Below, piece after piece: positions 1 to 7,083 of a DNA stretch of 7,083 nucleotides (the first letter of the stretch is position 1; the number at the start of each line of letters is the position of its first letter). The DNA is from Brevundimonas sp. Its GTDB lineage: Bacteria > Pseudomonadota > Alphaproteobacteria > Caulobacterales > Caulobacteraceae. Location: contig NZ_JAVHLH010000150.1 in the NCBI RefSeq assembly GCF_031082345.1, forward strand, positions 1 to 7,083. Direction: 5' to 3'. The position numbers were made by a program, and so were the translations under genes. Under the pieces are notes generated by a model. It searched no databases and was not told where the DNA came from. It saw only the letters and a program-made list of their open reading frames with translations.

Positions 1-27
1 CCCAGCGGCGCGCGAGAGCGCGACCCT

Positions 28-76
28 GGGTCCCGGGGTCCGCGCGGCTGCGCCGCTTGCCCCGGGATGACGAAAG
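28..76 (+). repeat. Palindromic intergenic repeat, copy A
   Basis: A 49-base unit with inverted arms TCCCGGGG (31-38) and CCCCGGGA (60-67). The 21-base centre contains a smaller GCGGC/GCCGC-type hairpin. The right arm is followed by the tag TGACGAAAG (68-76). It matches copy C (635-683) at 46 of 49 positions by direct comparison. It begins 6 bases beyond the stop of the minus-strand GIY-YIG gene, with its TGACGAAAG end facing that gene. Bases 1-27 to its left belong to a linker that occurs inverted beside copy C, so the full element probably continues outside the window. No T-tract follows the hairpin in either direction, so it is not a textbook intrinsic terminator, though a role at the mRNA 3' end remains possible. 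Confidence 0.85.
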
Positions 77-81
77 AAAAG

Positions 82-423
82 TCAGTCGTTCTCTTCCGGC
101 GGCGTCCAGTCAGGGTCATTTTCCGGATACCAGTCGGCGGCGAGATCCAGCCAGTCGGGGTTGGCGTCCTCTATCAGCTTTAATTTCCAGTCGCGCTTCC
201 ACTCCTTGATCTGCTTCTCGCGGCGGATCGCCGACGTCACCCACGCGAACGGTTGGTACCAGACCAGCCGGGTGCAGCCGTATCGCTTGCTGAAGCCGTC
301 GAAGACGCCGTTGCGGTGCTTCCAGACACGCGCCGTGAGGTGGGCGGTCATGCCCGTGTAGATCGCGCCGTTGCGCCGGCTGGCCATCATGTAGGTGGCG
401 ATGAAGGTTCGGTGGGTGGCCAT
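82..423 (-). CDS. Small GIY-YIG nuclease-domain protein
   Basis: A 113-residue protein made of one GIY-YIG domain and a short acidic tail. Family hallmarks are visible. The first strand has Tyr11 (ATYMMASRRNG). The second motif is Tyr22-Thr23-Gly24, where YIG is usual. Next come Arg32 and His36 (ARVWKHR), the FSKRYG segment at 44-49, and the putative metal-binding Glu69 in IRREKQIKEWKR. The NPDWLDLA stretch (88-95) is typical of the short stand-alone GIY-YIG proteins that are common and often multicopy in Alphaproteobacteria. The domain should cut one DNA strand using a Tyr/Glu/metal site; the target is unknown. The ATG at 423 is preferred because it places the first motif near the N-terminus. 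A GTG at 468 would add 15 residues, and neither start has a clear Shine-Dalgarno. The gene lies between repeat copies A and B, whose tag ends both face it. Domain assignment is confident; a biological role is not established. Confidence 0.85.
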   Translation of the reverse strand: MATHRTFIATYMMASRRNGAIYTGMTAHLTARVWKHRNGVFDGFSKRYGCTRLVWYQPFAWVTSAIRREKQIKEWKRDWKLKLIEDANPDWLDLAADWYPENDPDWTPPEEND

Positions 424-514
424 GCGGCAAGGGTAGGTCCGGCGGGGGCGGGCGTCGATGAACTGCACCCGGAGCGGAAGGACGGGCGGCGGGTTCGCGC
501 TGCGGTTCTTTTTC

Positions 515-554
515 CTTTCGTCATCCCGGGGGCGCGAAGCGAACCCCGGGACCC
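515..554 (-). repeat. Palindromic intergenic repeat, copy B (inverted)
   Basis: Read on the plus strand it starts with the tag CTTTCGTCA (515-523). The arms TCCCGGGG (524-531) and CCCCGGGA (544-551) follow, then CCC and AGCGG. Its loop is only 12 bases (GCGCGAAGCGAA) against 21 in copies A and C, so it is a size variant with the same arms and tags. It is opposite in orientation to A and C. With A it brackets the GIY-YIG gene. With C it makes an inverted doublet spanning 515-683. It ends about 90 bases upstream of the GIY-YIG ATG, so it could also lie within or next to that gene's promoter region. Confidence 0.85.
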
Positions 555-634
555 AGCGGCGCCGAAGGCGATCTGTTCAGGCAGGCTGGTTCAGCCGCGG
601 CGCTCCCGACAGGGTCGCGCTCCCGCGCGCCGCT

Positions 635-683
635 GGGTCCCGGGGTCTGCGCGGCTCCGCCGCTCGCCCCGGGATGACGAAAG
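635..683 (+). repeat. Palindromic intergenic repeat, copy C
   Basis: This copy has the same 49-base layout as copy A, with three substitutions, all in the central loop. The arms are TCCCGGGG (638-645) and CCCCGGGA (667-674), with a GCGGC-TCC-GCCGC inner hairpin (651-663) and the tag TGACGAAAG (675-683). A run of eight G (683-690) follows directly, then the stop codon of the minus-strand nucleotidyltransferase remnant at 692. As with copy A, the tag end points at the 3' end of a minus-strand gene, here 8 bases away. Confidence 0.85.
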
Positions 684-691
684 GGGGGGGT

Positions 692-1046
692 CTACGCCTG
701 CTGATAGATAAGAACGCCATGCTCGCGGATCGCAGGCCAGACTCGTTGGTCGTGATCCGGCTCGGCGAACTGAAGATCCACTGGGACCGGAATGGCTTTG
801 GACAGCCGTGAGCGCCATTGGCTGGTTTTGCAGATTGCATAGCCAAGCCGTTCGCCCTCGTCCTCGCCAGAAAGTACGTATCCGATATCCAAGTCAGGGA
901 GTGGCGGGACATTCTCCTTCAAAGATCGCAGCCCAGTAGCCTTTGAGCCAATATCCAGACGCGATCTATCCGTGGGTCGGAAGACGCCCAAGCGCGCACT
1001 GACTCAATCCACTTCGGGTTAGTATCGAAGTAGAACTGGACCGAAC

Positions 1047-1050
<4 letters not shown>
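692..1050 (-). pseudogene. Frameshifted MNT-type nucleotidyltransferase gene
   Basis: Two minus-strand frames join into one recognisable small nucleotidyltransferase (polymerase-beta fold). From TTG at 1050 the first frame reads SSVQFYFDTNPKWIESV and continues to RAWASSDPRIDRVWI. After about position 950 the sense passes to another frame reading GSKATGLRS, then PDLDIGYVL, VPVDLQF and HGVLIYQ. Restoring one base in ATATT|GGC (around 949-950) gives 119 residues. These carry the family's Gly-Ser motif (35-36), the Asp-x-Asp metal site (53-55) and a third acidic residue (Asp92). The start overlaps the clpB stop (TTG at 1050-1048, TGA at 1049-1047), so translation may have been coupled to clpB. 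Base composition looks somewhat less GC-rich than clpB (codons ATA, ATT, TCA), hinting at separate ancestry. No HEPN partner is visible. A sequencing error is the alternative; an independent short ORF starting at TTG 991 would lack the fold's N-terminal helix and strand. Confidence 0.75.
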
Positions 1051-3635
<2,585 letters not shown>

Positions 3636-3642
3636 GGCGTGT

Positions 3643-3647
3643 CCCCT
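3643..3647 (-). promoter_or_regulatory. Shine-Dalgarno that fixes the clpB GTG start
   Basis: On the minus strand AGGGG lies 7 bases before the GTG at 3635-3633, an ideal spacing that supports this non-ATG start. It overlaps the perfect palindrome CCTGATCAGG (3645-3654). Confidence 0.7.
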
Positions 3648-3671
3648 GATCAGGCGGAGTGTGCGCCCATG

Positions 3672-3695
3672 GGCGTCCTTTCGGGAAGCGACGCC
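3672..3695 (-). promoter_or_regulatory. Hairpin at the start of the clpB leader
   Basis: GGCGTC (minus strand, 3695-3690) pairs perfectly with GACGCC (3677-3672) across a 12-base loop that can add three inner pairs. If transcription starts near 3700, as the predicted promoter implies, this hairpin sits at the extreme 5' end of the mRNA and could protect it. It does not include the Shine-Dalgarno, so a simple thermometer role is not shown. Confidence 0.4.
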
Positions 3696-3706
3696 TTGAG
3701 CTGCCG

Positions 3707-3738
3707 CAAATCTGGGTGTGGCGATCGGGTCACACAAG
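3707..3738 (-). promoter_or_regulatory. Putative sigma32 heat-shock promoter of clpB
   Basis: The minus strand has CCCCTTGTG with its CTTG core at 3738-3735, then 18 bases, then CCCAGATTTG (3716-3707). Against the alphaproteobacterial RpoH pattern CTTG-N17/18-CYTATNTNNG the spacing fits. The -35 core is exact and six of eight defined -10-side positions match. clpB is a classical sigma32 target, so context agrees. The implied leader is about 65 bases. It is a sequence match only; no transcript start is known. Confidence 0.5.
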
Positions 3739-3745
3739 GGGTGAG

Positions 3746-3775
3746 TGGACGGGTCGGCGCGGGTCGGGCTAGCGT
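3746..3775 (+). promoter_or_regulatory. Possible housekeeping promoter of the hydrolase operon
   Basis: TGGACGG (3746-3752) resembles the Caulobacter sigma73 -35 TTGACGS with one mismatch. GCTAGCGT (3768-3775) matches the first five positions of GCTANAWC. The 15-base spacer is one longer than usual. It lies back-to-back with the clpB promoter, the two -35 elements being 7 bases apart. The match is moderate and unproven. Confidence 0.35.
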
Positions 3776-3804
3776 TGCGGTCCAAGTCTGTCGGGAGCCT
3801 CTGC

Positions 3805-5421
3805 ATGTCCATCCGCCTCACGCGCCGCGCGGCGCTGGCGTCATCCGCCGCGGCCGGGTTCGCCCTGCCCTCGCTGTCCTGGGCCCAGACTGGTCCGGCG
3901 CCGGCGGGCGAGGCGCTGGCCGAGGCGGTCGACGCCTATGTGAAGAAGGTCATGGCGGCCTTCCCGGACCAGCCGGCGGTGTCGGTGGCGGTGGTCAAGA
4001 ACGGCGAGGCGGTGCTGACGCGCGGCTATGGCGTGCGGTCGACCGGCGGGGCGGCGATCGACGAGCACACCCATTTCGCCATCGCCTCGAACACCAAGGC
4101 GGTGACGGCGGCGGCCCTGGCCATCCTGGTCGACGAGGGCAAGGTCAAGTGGGACGCGCCGGTGCGGACCTATCTGCCGGAGTTCTCGCTGTCGAAGCCC
4201 GAGCTGAACGACATGGTCACGGTGCGCGACCTGATCAGCCACCGGATCGGCTTCGGCCTCGGGGCCGGCGACCTGCTGTTCTGGCCCAACAGCGACCGGA
4301 CCCGGGCCGAGATCATGGCGGCCGTGCCGCACGTGCCGATCGAGGACCAGTTCCGCAACTCGTACCACTACTGCAACCTGATGTTCGTGGTCGCCGGCGA
4401 GGTGATCGCGGCGGCCTCGGGCATGCCGTGGGAGGCGTTCGTGCAGACGCGCATCCTCGACAAGCTCGGCATGAGCGAGACCCTGCCGCTGATGACGGCG
4501 GCGGACCCGGCGACCTCGGCCCTGCCGCACGGCCGGATCGGACCGCCGCTGCGCTACCAGGGGCCGATGCGGACCATCGGCCAGTCGATCCAGGAGGTGT
4601 GGAACTGGTCGTCGGCGGGGGCTGCGGGCGGCTTCGTCACCAATCCGGTCGACTGGGCCAAATGGATCGCGGTGCAGCTGAAGCGCGGCGAACTGCCCGA
4701 CGGGACGCGGCTGTATTCCGAGGCGCGCGGCAACGAGATGTGGCGGCCCAACATCATCGTCTCCAACTCGGCCGGGCCGACGCCGGACCTGCCCGGACGG
4801 GCCATCGCGGCGACCTACGCCATGGGCTGGCAGGTGATGGACTATCGCGGCGAGCGCTTCATCACCCACGGCGGCGGGGCGCCGGGCTATATCTCGGGCA
4901 CGGTGCTGATCCCGGGCCGCGACGCTGGTTTCAGCTATTTCACCAACGCCGAGGAGGGGATGCTGACCCGGGCGCTGCGCAGCGGCATCGCTGACATCGT
5001 CATGGGCAAGACCGACTTCGACTGGATCGCCGACAGCGTGCGGCTGAAGGCCGAGGGCGACGCCAAGTCGATCGCGGCGGCGGCGGAGATCGACGCCAAA
5101 CAGGCGGCCGGGGCGGCCCCGTCCCTGCCGCTGGCGGCCTATGCCGGGACGTGGCGCGACCCGTGGTACGGGGACATCGTCATCGAGCCGCGCGACGGCG
5201 GCCTGTGGCTGGCCTTCAGCCGCACGCCGTCGCTGCAGGGGCCGCTGGAGGCCTATGACGGCGACACCCTGCGCACCCGCTTCCCCGACCGGCGCGAGGA
5301 GGATGTGCTGGTCAGCTTCAAGCTGGAGAACGGCGCGCCGGCGACGGCGACGATGAAGGCGGTCTCGCCGGACGCCGACTTCAGCTACGACTTCCACGAC
5401 CTGCGGCTGACCCGGGTCTGA
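3805..5421 (+). CDS. Tat-exported serine hydrolase, beta-lactamase/class C-like fold
   Basis: A 538-residue protein. It starts with a twin-arginine signal (LTRRAALAS at 5-13, hydrophobic stretch, likely cut after SWA at 25-27), so it should fold in the cytoplasm and act in the periplasm or be membrane-associated. The catalytic domain (about 37-420) has the serine nucleophile motif Ser95-Asn-Thr-Lys98, the Tyr189-Cys-Asn191 motif, the family-typical LISHRIGFG (143-151) and [13 protein letters not shown] (275-287), and HGGG (355-358) in place of the KTG of true beta-lactamases. The His form is usual in esterases and peptidases of this superfamily, so antibiotic resistance is not implied. A C-terminal beta domain (about 443-538, starting LAAYAGTW) resembles the DUF3471/lipocalin-like tails of related proteins. 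The ATG at 3805 is chosen over 3745 because GGGAG lies 7 bases upstream and the signal peptide starts there. Substrate unknown. Divergent from clpB; the TPR gene follows after 4 bases. Confidence 0.9.
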   Translation: MSIRLTRRAALASSAAAGFALPSLSWAQTGPAPAGEALAEAVDAYVKKVMAAFPDQPAVSVAVVKNGEAVLTRGYGVRSTGGAAIDEHTHFAIASNTKAVTAAALAILVDEGKVKWDAPVRTYLPEFSLSKPELNDMVTVRDLISHRIGFGLGAGDLLFWPNSDRTRAEIMAAVPHVPIEDQFRNSYHYCNLMFVVAGEVIAAASGMPWEAFVQTRILDKLGMSETLPLMTAADPATSALPHGRIGPPLRYQGPMRTIGQSIQEVWNWSSAGAAGGFVTNPVDWAKWIAVQLKRGELPDGTRLYSEARGNEMWRPNIIVSNSAGPTPDLPGRAIAATYAMGWQVMDYRGERFITHGGGAPGYISGTVLIPGRDAGFSYFTNAEEGMLTRALRSGIADIVMGKTDFDWIADSVRLKAEGDAKSIAAAAEIDAKQAAGAAPSLPLAAYAGTWRDPWYGDIVIEPRDGGLWLAFSRTPSLQGPLEAYDGDTLRTRFPDRREEDVLVSFKLENGAPATATMKAVSPDADFSYDFHDLRLTRV

Positions 5422-5425
5422 GCCG

Positions 5426-6271
5426 ATGATCGCCCTGGTCCTCGCCCTCGCCCTGACCGCCGCCCCGCAGGAGGTTCCGGCCGTCTGCGATCCGGCCCCG
5501 AGCCAGGCGCCCGACTGGGCCGCCTGCGCCGAGGCCCTGCCGGAGGGGTCGCCGGAGCAGCGGTGGGCGCGGCTGAACCAGGCGGCCGAGGCCTATCTGA
5601 ACCGCGACTACGGCGCCGCCGAGCGGCTGTATGACGCGGCGGCGGACGATGACGAGGCGCTCTTCTCCAACGTCGTCCTGCACACCTACAGGGCGGAAAC
5701 CTACCGGCGGGTCGGTCGCGACAAGGACGCGACCGCGGATGCGAGGATCGCCTGGCGGATCCTGTCCGGCGACCCGGCCTATGAGGCGGCGCGGAGGCGG
5801 TCGCCGCCGCTCACCGAGGACATCCAGCGCGGCGTGCTTCAGGTGGTGCTGCCCATCCTCAAGACCGGCCGCGATCCGGACTTCGAGGCGGCCTTCGGCG
5901 CCTACCGCGCCCTTCCGGTCAAGGGCGCCGAGGGCTACGCCGATCTGGCGGTGGTGTTGGACCGGCTGGGCGATACCGACGGCGCCCTGGCGGCAAGCCA
6001 GACGGCGCTGAAGGCCGATCCCACCAACGCCGGCTATCTGAACAACCATTGCTACATTCTGGTGCGGGTCGGGCGTCCGGCCGAGGGGCTGCCCTACTGC
6101 GAGAAGGCCGTGCAGAGCGCGCCGGAATCGGCGCCGACGCGCCACAGTCTCGCCGCCGCCCTGGCCGGCGCCGGGCGCTGCGAGGAGGCGGAGGCGGCGC
6201 TGGCCGAAGCCCGTCGGCTGGAGCCGGCGACGGCGCTGTATCAAGAGCCGATCACCTGCACGGCAGGGTAG
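5426..6271 (+). CDS. Exported TPR-repeat protein
   Basis: A 281-residue protein with a short hydrophobic leader (residues 1-13, IALVLALALTAA), consistent with Sec export to the periplasm. Helix-turn-helix TPR-like repeats can be seen at about 44-73, 82-115, 170-201, 203-233 and 237-270. They show typical small-residue and Tyr/Leu positions, for example GYADLAVVLDRLGDTDGA and the following GYLNNHCYILVRVGRPAEG. Five of its six cysteines follow the leader by pattern: 21, 34, 209, 225 and 252, with a sixth at 278 near the C-terminus; in an oxidising compartment these could form disulfides. TPR proteins act as binding scaffolds; no enzyme motif is seen. The gene starts 4 bases after the hydrolase stop with no strong Shine-Dalgarno of its own, so the two are probably co-transcribed and translationally coupled. 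A partner role for the hydrolase is inferred from this arrangement alone. Confidence 0.8.
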   Translation: MIALVLALALTAAPQEVPAVCDPAPSQAPDWAACAEALPEGSPEQRWARLNQAAEAYLNRDYGAAERLYDAAADDDEALFSNVVLHTYRAETYRRVGRDKDATADARIAWRILSGDPAYEAARRRSPPLTEDIQRGVLQVVLPILKTGRDPDFEAAFGAYRALPVKGAEGYADLAVVLDRLGDTDGALAASQTALKADPTNAGYLNNHCYILVRVGRPAEGLPYCEKAVQSAPESAPTRHSLAAALAGAGRCEEAEAALAEARRLEPATALYQEPITCTAG

Positions 6272-6323
6272 AAATCCCCTGCGGCGAAATCGATACCGAG
6301 GTTCGCTTAAAGACGGCCATTTT

Positions 6324-6351
6324 GCGGCCCCGGACGCTCCGGGCCGGCCGC
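6324..6351. other. GC-rich hairpin after the TPR gene
   Basis: A strong stem: CCCGGA (6329-6334), loop CGC, TCCGGG (6338-6343), flanked by outer GCGGCC (6324-6329) and GGCCGC (6346-6351), with a small bulge. It lies 52 bases beyond the TPR stop and before the beta-barrel gene. No T-run follows on the plus strand; the plus strand has TTTT before it and the minus strand AAAA after it. It therefore lacks intrinsic-terminator form in both directions. It may slow polymerase or protect the 3' end of the upstream operon transcript. Confidence 0.45.
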
Positions 6352-6403
6352 GGCAAGCGTGACTGTGGCCGGAACGTAACAGCGCGGAAAATGGTGAGGT
6401 AAA

Positions 6404-6421
6404 CCCCTCGACTTGCAGGGG
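6404..6421 (+). promoter_or_regulatory. Small hairpin masking a Shine-Dalgarno-like AGGGG
   Basis: CCCCT (6404-6408) pairs with AGGGG (6417-6421) across an 8-base loop. AGGGG lies 9 bases before an ATG at 6431 that opens a 12-codon reading frame upstream of the beta-barrel gene. Pairing would hide that ribosome site. The stem is short and marginal, so this is only a candidate control element. Confidence 0.3.
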
Positions 6422-6430
6422 ATTCTGACC

Positions 6431-6469
6431 ATGTTCCCGCCACGCCTCAAACGGGGGGCGTCTCTCTGA
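6431..6469 (+). CDS. Possible 12-residue upstream peptide (MFPPRLKRGASL)
   Basis: An ATG-to-TGA frame with a better Shine-Dalgarno (AGGGG, 9-base spacing) than the beta-barrel gene that follows 14 bases later. The beta-barrel ATG has only a weak GAAAG-like site. The peptide is basic and proline-containing and is in a different frame from the downstream gene. It could act as a leader that couples or limits translation of the outer-membrane protein, or it may be a chance ORF. No homologue is recognised. Confidence 0.25.
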   Translation: MFPPRLKRGASL

Positions 6470-6483
6470 AAGTAACCATTGCA

Positions 6484-7083
6484 ATGAAGACCACTCTCGT
6501 GTTGGCGGCGCTGGCCGCCGGCGCTCTCGCCACGCCCGCCCTGGCCCAGGACGCCTCCAACAACTACGTCCAGTTCAATCTCGGCGCGAGCCTGTCGGGT
6601 GAAGTCGACCTGGAAGCCACCTACGGTCCGGACAGCTTCGCGGGCGAAGCCGATCTCGAAACCGGCACCTTCGGCAGCATCGTCGGCGGCCTCGGCATGG
6701 ACGGCGGCTTCGCCTTGGAAGGCGAGCTCCTGCTGCTGACCAGCGACATCGACACCGACGACGCGGACGCGGCCCTCGGCACGCCGCTCGACGCCCACCT
6801 CGAGTCCTATGCGGTGATGGTCAACGGCGTTTACACCTTCCAGGCTGGCTCGCTCAGCCCCTACGTCGGCGCGGGCGTCGGCGCCGGCAGCTCCAAATTC
6901 CGCCTGGCCGGCGAGTCCGAAGACGACATGGGCATCGCCTGGCAGGTCAAGGCCGGCGTGGTCATTCCGACGTCGGAAACCCTGAGCTGGGACATCGGCT
7001 ACCGCTACGTCGCCCTGCCGAGCTTCGACATCAGCGAACCCGGCGCCTCGATCGACGCCGACACATCGGCCCACATCGTCTCG
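6484..7083 (+). CDS. Outer-membrane beta-barrel protein (right end cut off)
   Basis: 200 codons are open to the window edge. Residues 1-21 are a clear Sec signal peptide (KTT, hydrophobic core, ATPALA) with cleavage expected before Gln22. The mature part alternates polar and hydrophobic residues in strands separated by acidic loops, as in small OmpA-like or porin-family barrels. Examples are NYVQFNLGASLSGEVDL, then GTFGSIVGGLGMDGGFALEGE, LSPYVGAGVGAGSSKF, AWQVKAGVVIP, and LSWDIGYRYVALPSF near the end. The last visible residues (SAHIVS) look like the start of the closing strand, so probably only about ten codons are missing. Expected location is the outer membrane; function is otherwise unknown, with a structural or adhesion-like role typical. 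It has many negatively charged loop residues (for example TSDIDTDDADAA). It has its own 212-base leader, so it is probably transcribed separately from the TPR gene. Confidence 0.85.
   Translation, partial: MKTTLVLAALAAGALATPALAQDASNNYVQFNLGASLSGEVDLEATYGPDSFAGEADLETGTFGSIVGGLGMDGGFALEGELLLLTSDIDTDDADAALGTPLDAHLESYAVMVNGVYTFQAGSLSPYVGAGVGAGSSKFRLAGESEDDMGIAWQVKAGVVIPTSETLSWDIGYRYVALPSFDISEPGASIDADTSAHIVS

Larger units (their letters stand above)
515..683. repeat. Inverted doublet of repeats B and C (REPIN-like module)
   Basis: Copies B and C face away from each other and are separated by 80 bases. Complementarity extends past the hairpin arms: CCCAGCGGCGC after B (552-562) is the reverse complement of GCGCCGCTGGG before C (627-637), and CTTTCGTCA (515-523) matches TGACGAAAG (675-683). 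A single strand could fold into a long cruciform with a hairpin in each arm. This is the architecture of REPIN-type non-autonomous elements (two REPs in inverted orientation with a linker). Calling it mobile is an inference that needs genome-wide copies and empty sites. Confidence 0.7.

Noticed and set aside
28..683. CRISPR array
   Set aside because: There are only three palindromic copies, in mixed orientation, with unequal spacing and a gene between them; no cas genes are present.
683..690. Run of eight G as a phase-variation switch
   Set aside because: It lies between repeat C and the stop of a pseudogene, outside any coding frame or clear promoter, so slippage would have no evident effect.
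253..811. Plus-strand frames across the repeat region
   Set aside because: They are Arg/Pro/Gly-rich translations of the palindromes and of the GIY-YIG antisense strand, with no recognisable domain.
3745..3804. An upstream start (3745) for the hydrolase
   Set aside because: It would bury the Tat signal peptide 20 residues in and overlap the promoter-like site; ATG 3805 has GGGAG at ideal spacing.
3636..3821. An upstream ATG start (3821) for ClpB
   Set aside because: The extra 62 residues do not resemble Clp proteins, would overlap the divergent gene start, and would begin upstream of the predicted promoter. GTG 3635 has a good ribosome site.
3841..5397. A 518-codon minus-strand frame across the hydrolase gene
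   Set aside because: It is Arg/His/Gln-rich and shows no domain, while the plus-strand frame carries a signal peptide and catalytic motifs.
3805..5421. Antibiotic-resistance AmpC beta-lactamase
   Set aside because: The KTG motif is replaced by HGGG, and length and C-terminal domain fit the broader esterase/peptidase branch of the fold.
6307..7074. A minus-strand frame antisense to the beta-barrel gene
   Set aside because: The plus strand encodes a signal peptide and beta-strand pattern; the antisense reading is a compositional shadow.

Overview
The window is GC-rich DNA with the codon usage (GCC/GGC/CTG-rich, G or C at third positions) and gene content of an alphaproteobacterium. The ClpB sequence style, the small GIY-YIG gene and the CGTCATCCCGGGG-type intergenic palindromes suggest Caulobacterales, perhaps a Brevundimonas-like genome. 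The lineage is an inference; no marker rRNA is present.

Layout. (1) 1-691 is an accessory-looking patch: a small GIY-YIG nuclease-domain gene on the minus strand (82-423) lies between copies of a palindromic repeat. Copy A (28-76) lies just past its stop. Copy B (515-554) lies upstream in the opposite orientation. Copy C (635-683) pairs with B as an inverted doublet. (2) 692-1050, minus strand, is a small MNT-type nucleotidyltransferase gene broken by a one-base frameshift; its TTG start overlaps the clpB stop. (3) 1047-3635, minus strand, is full-length clpB with a GTG start, a good Shine-Dalgarno and a plausible sigma32 promoter. (4) Divergent from clpB, on the plus strand, is a Tat-exported serine beta-lactamase-fold hydrolase (3805-5421). 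It is followed after 4 bases by an exported TPR-repeat protein (5426-6271), probably as one operon. (5) A 212-base leader with hairpins and a possible 12-codon upstream ORF precedes an outer-membrane beta-barrel protein (6484 onward) that runs off the right edge.

How it fits together. ClpB is the heat-shock disaggregase, and the sigma32-like site agrees with that. The hydrolase/TPR pair and the beta-barrel are envelope genes with no evident link to clpB beyond divergent transcription. The part most worth a second look is 1-691. A small GIY-YIG gene is framed by inverted palindromes that share an unpaired CTTTCGTCA tag, and a doublet of the same palindromes sits beside it. The geometry resembles REP/REPIN elements and their RAYT transposase, but with a GIY-YIG nuclease in place of the tyrosine (Y1) transposase. 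This is a hypothesis from one locus.
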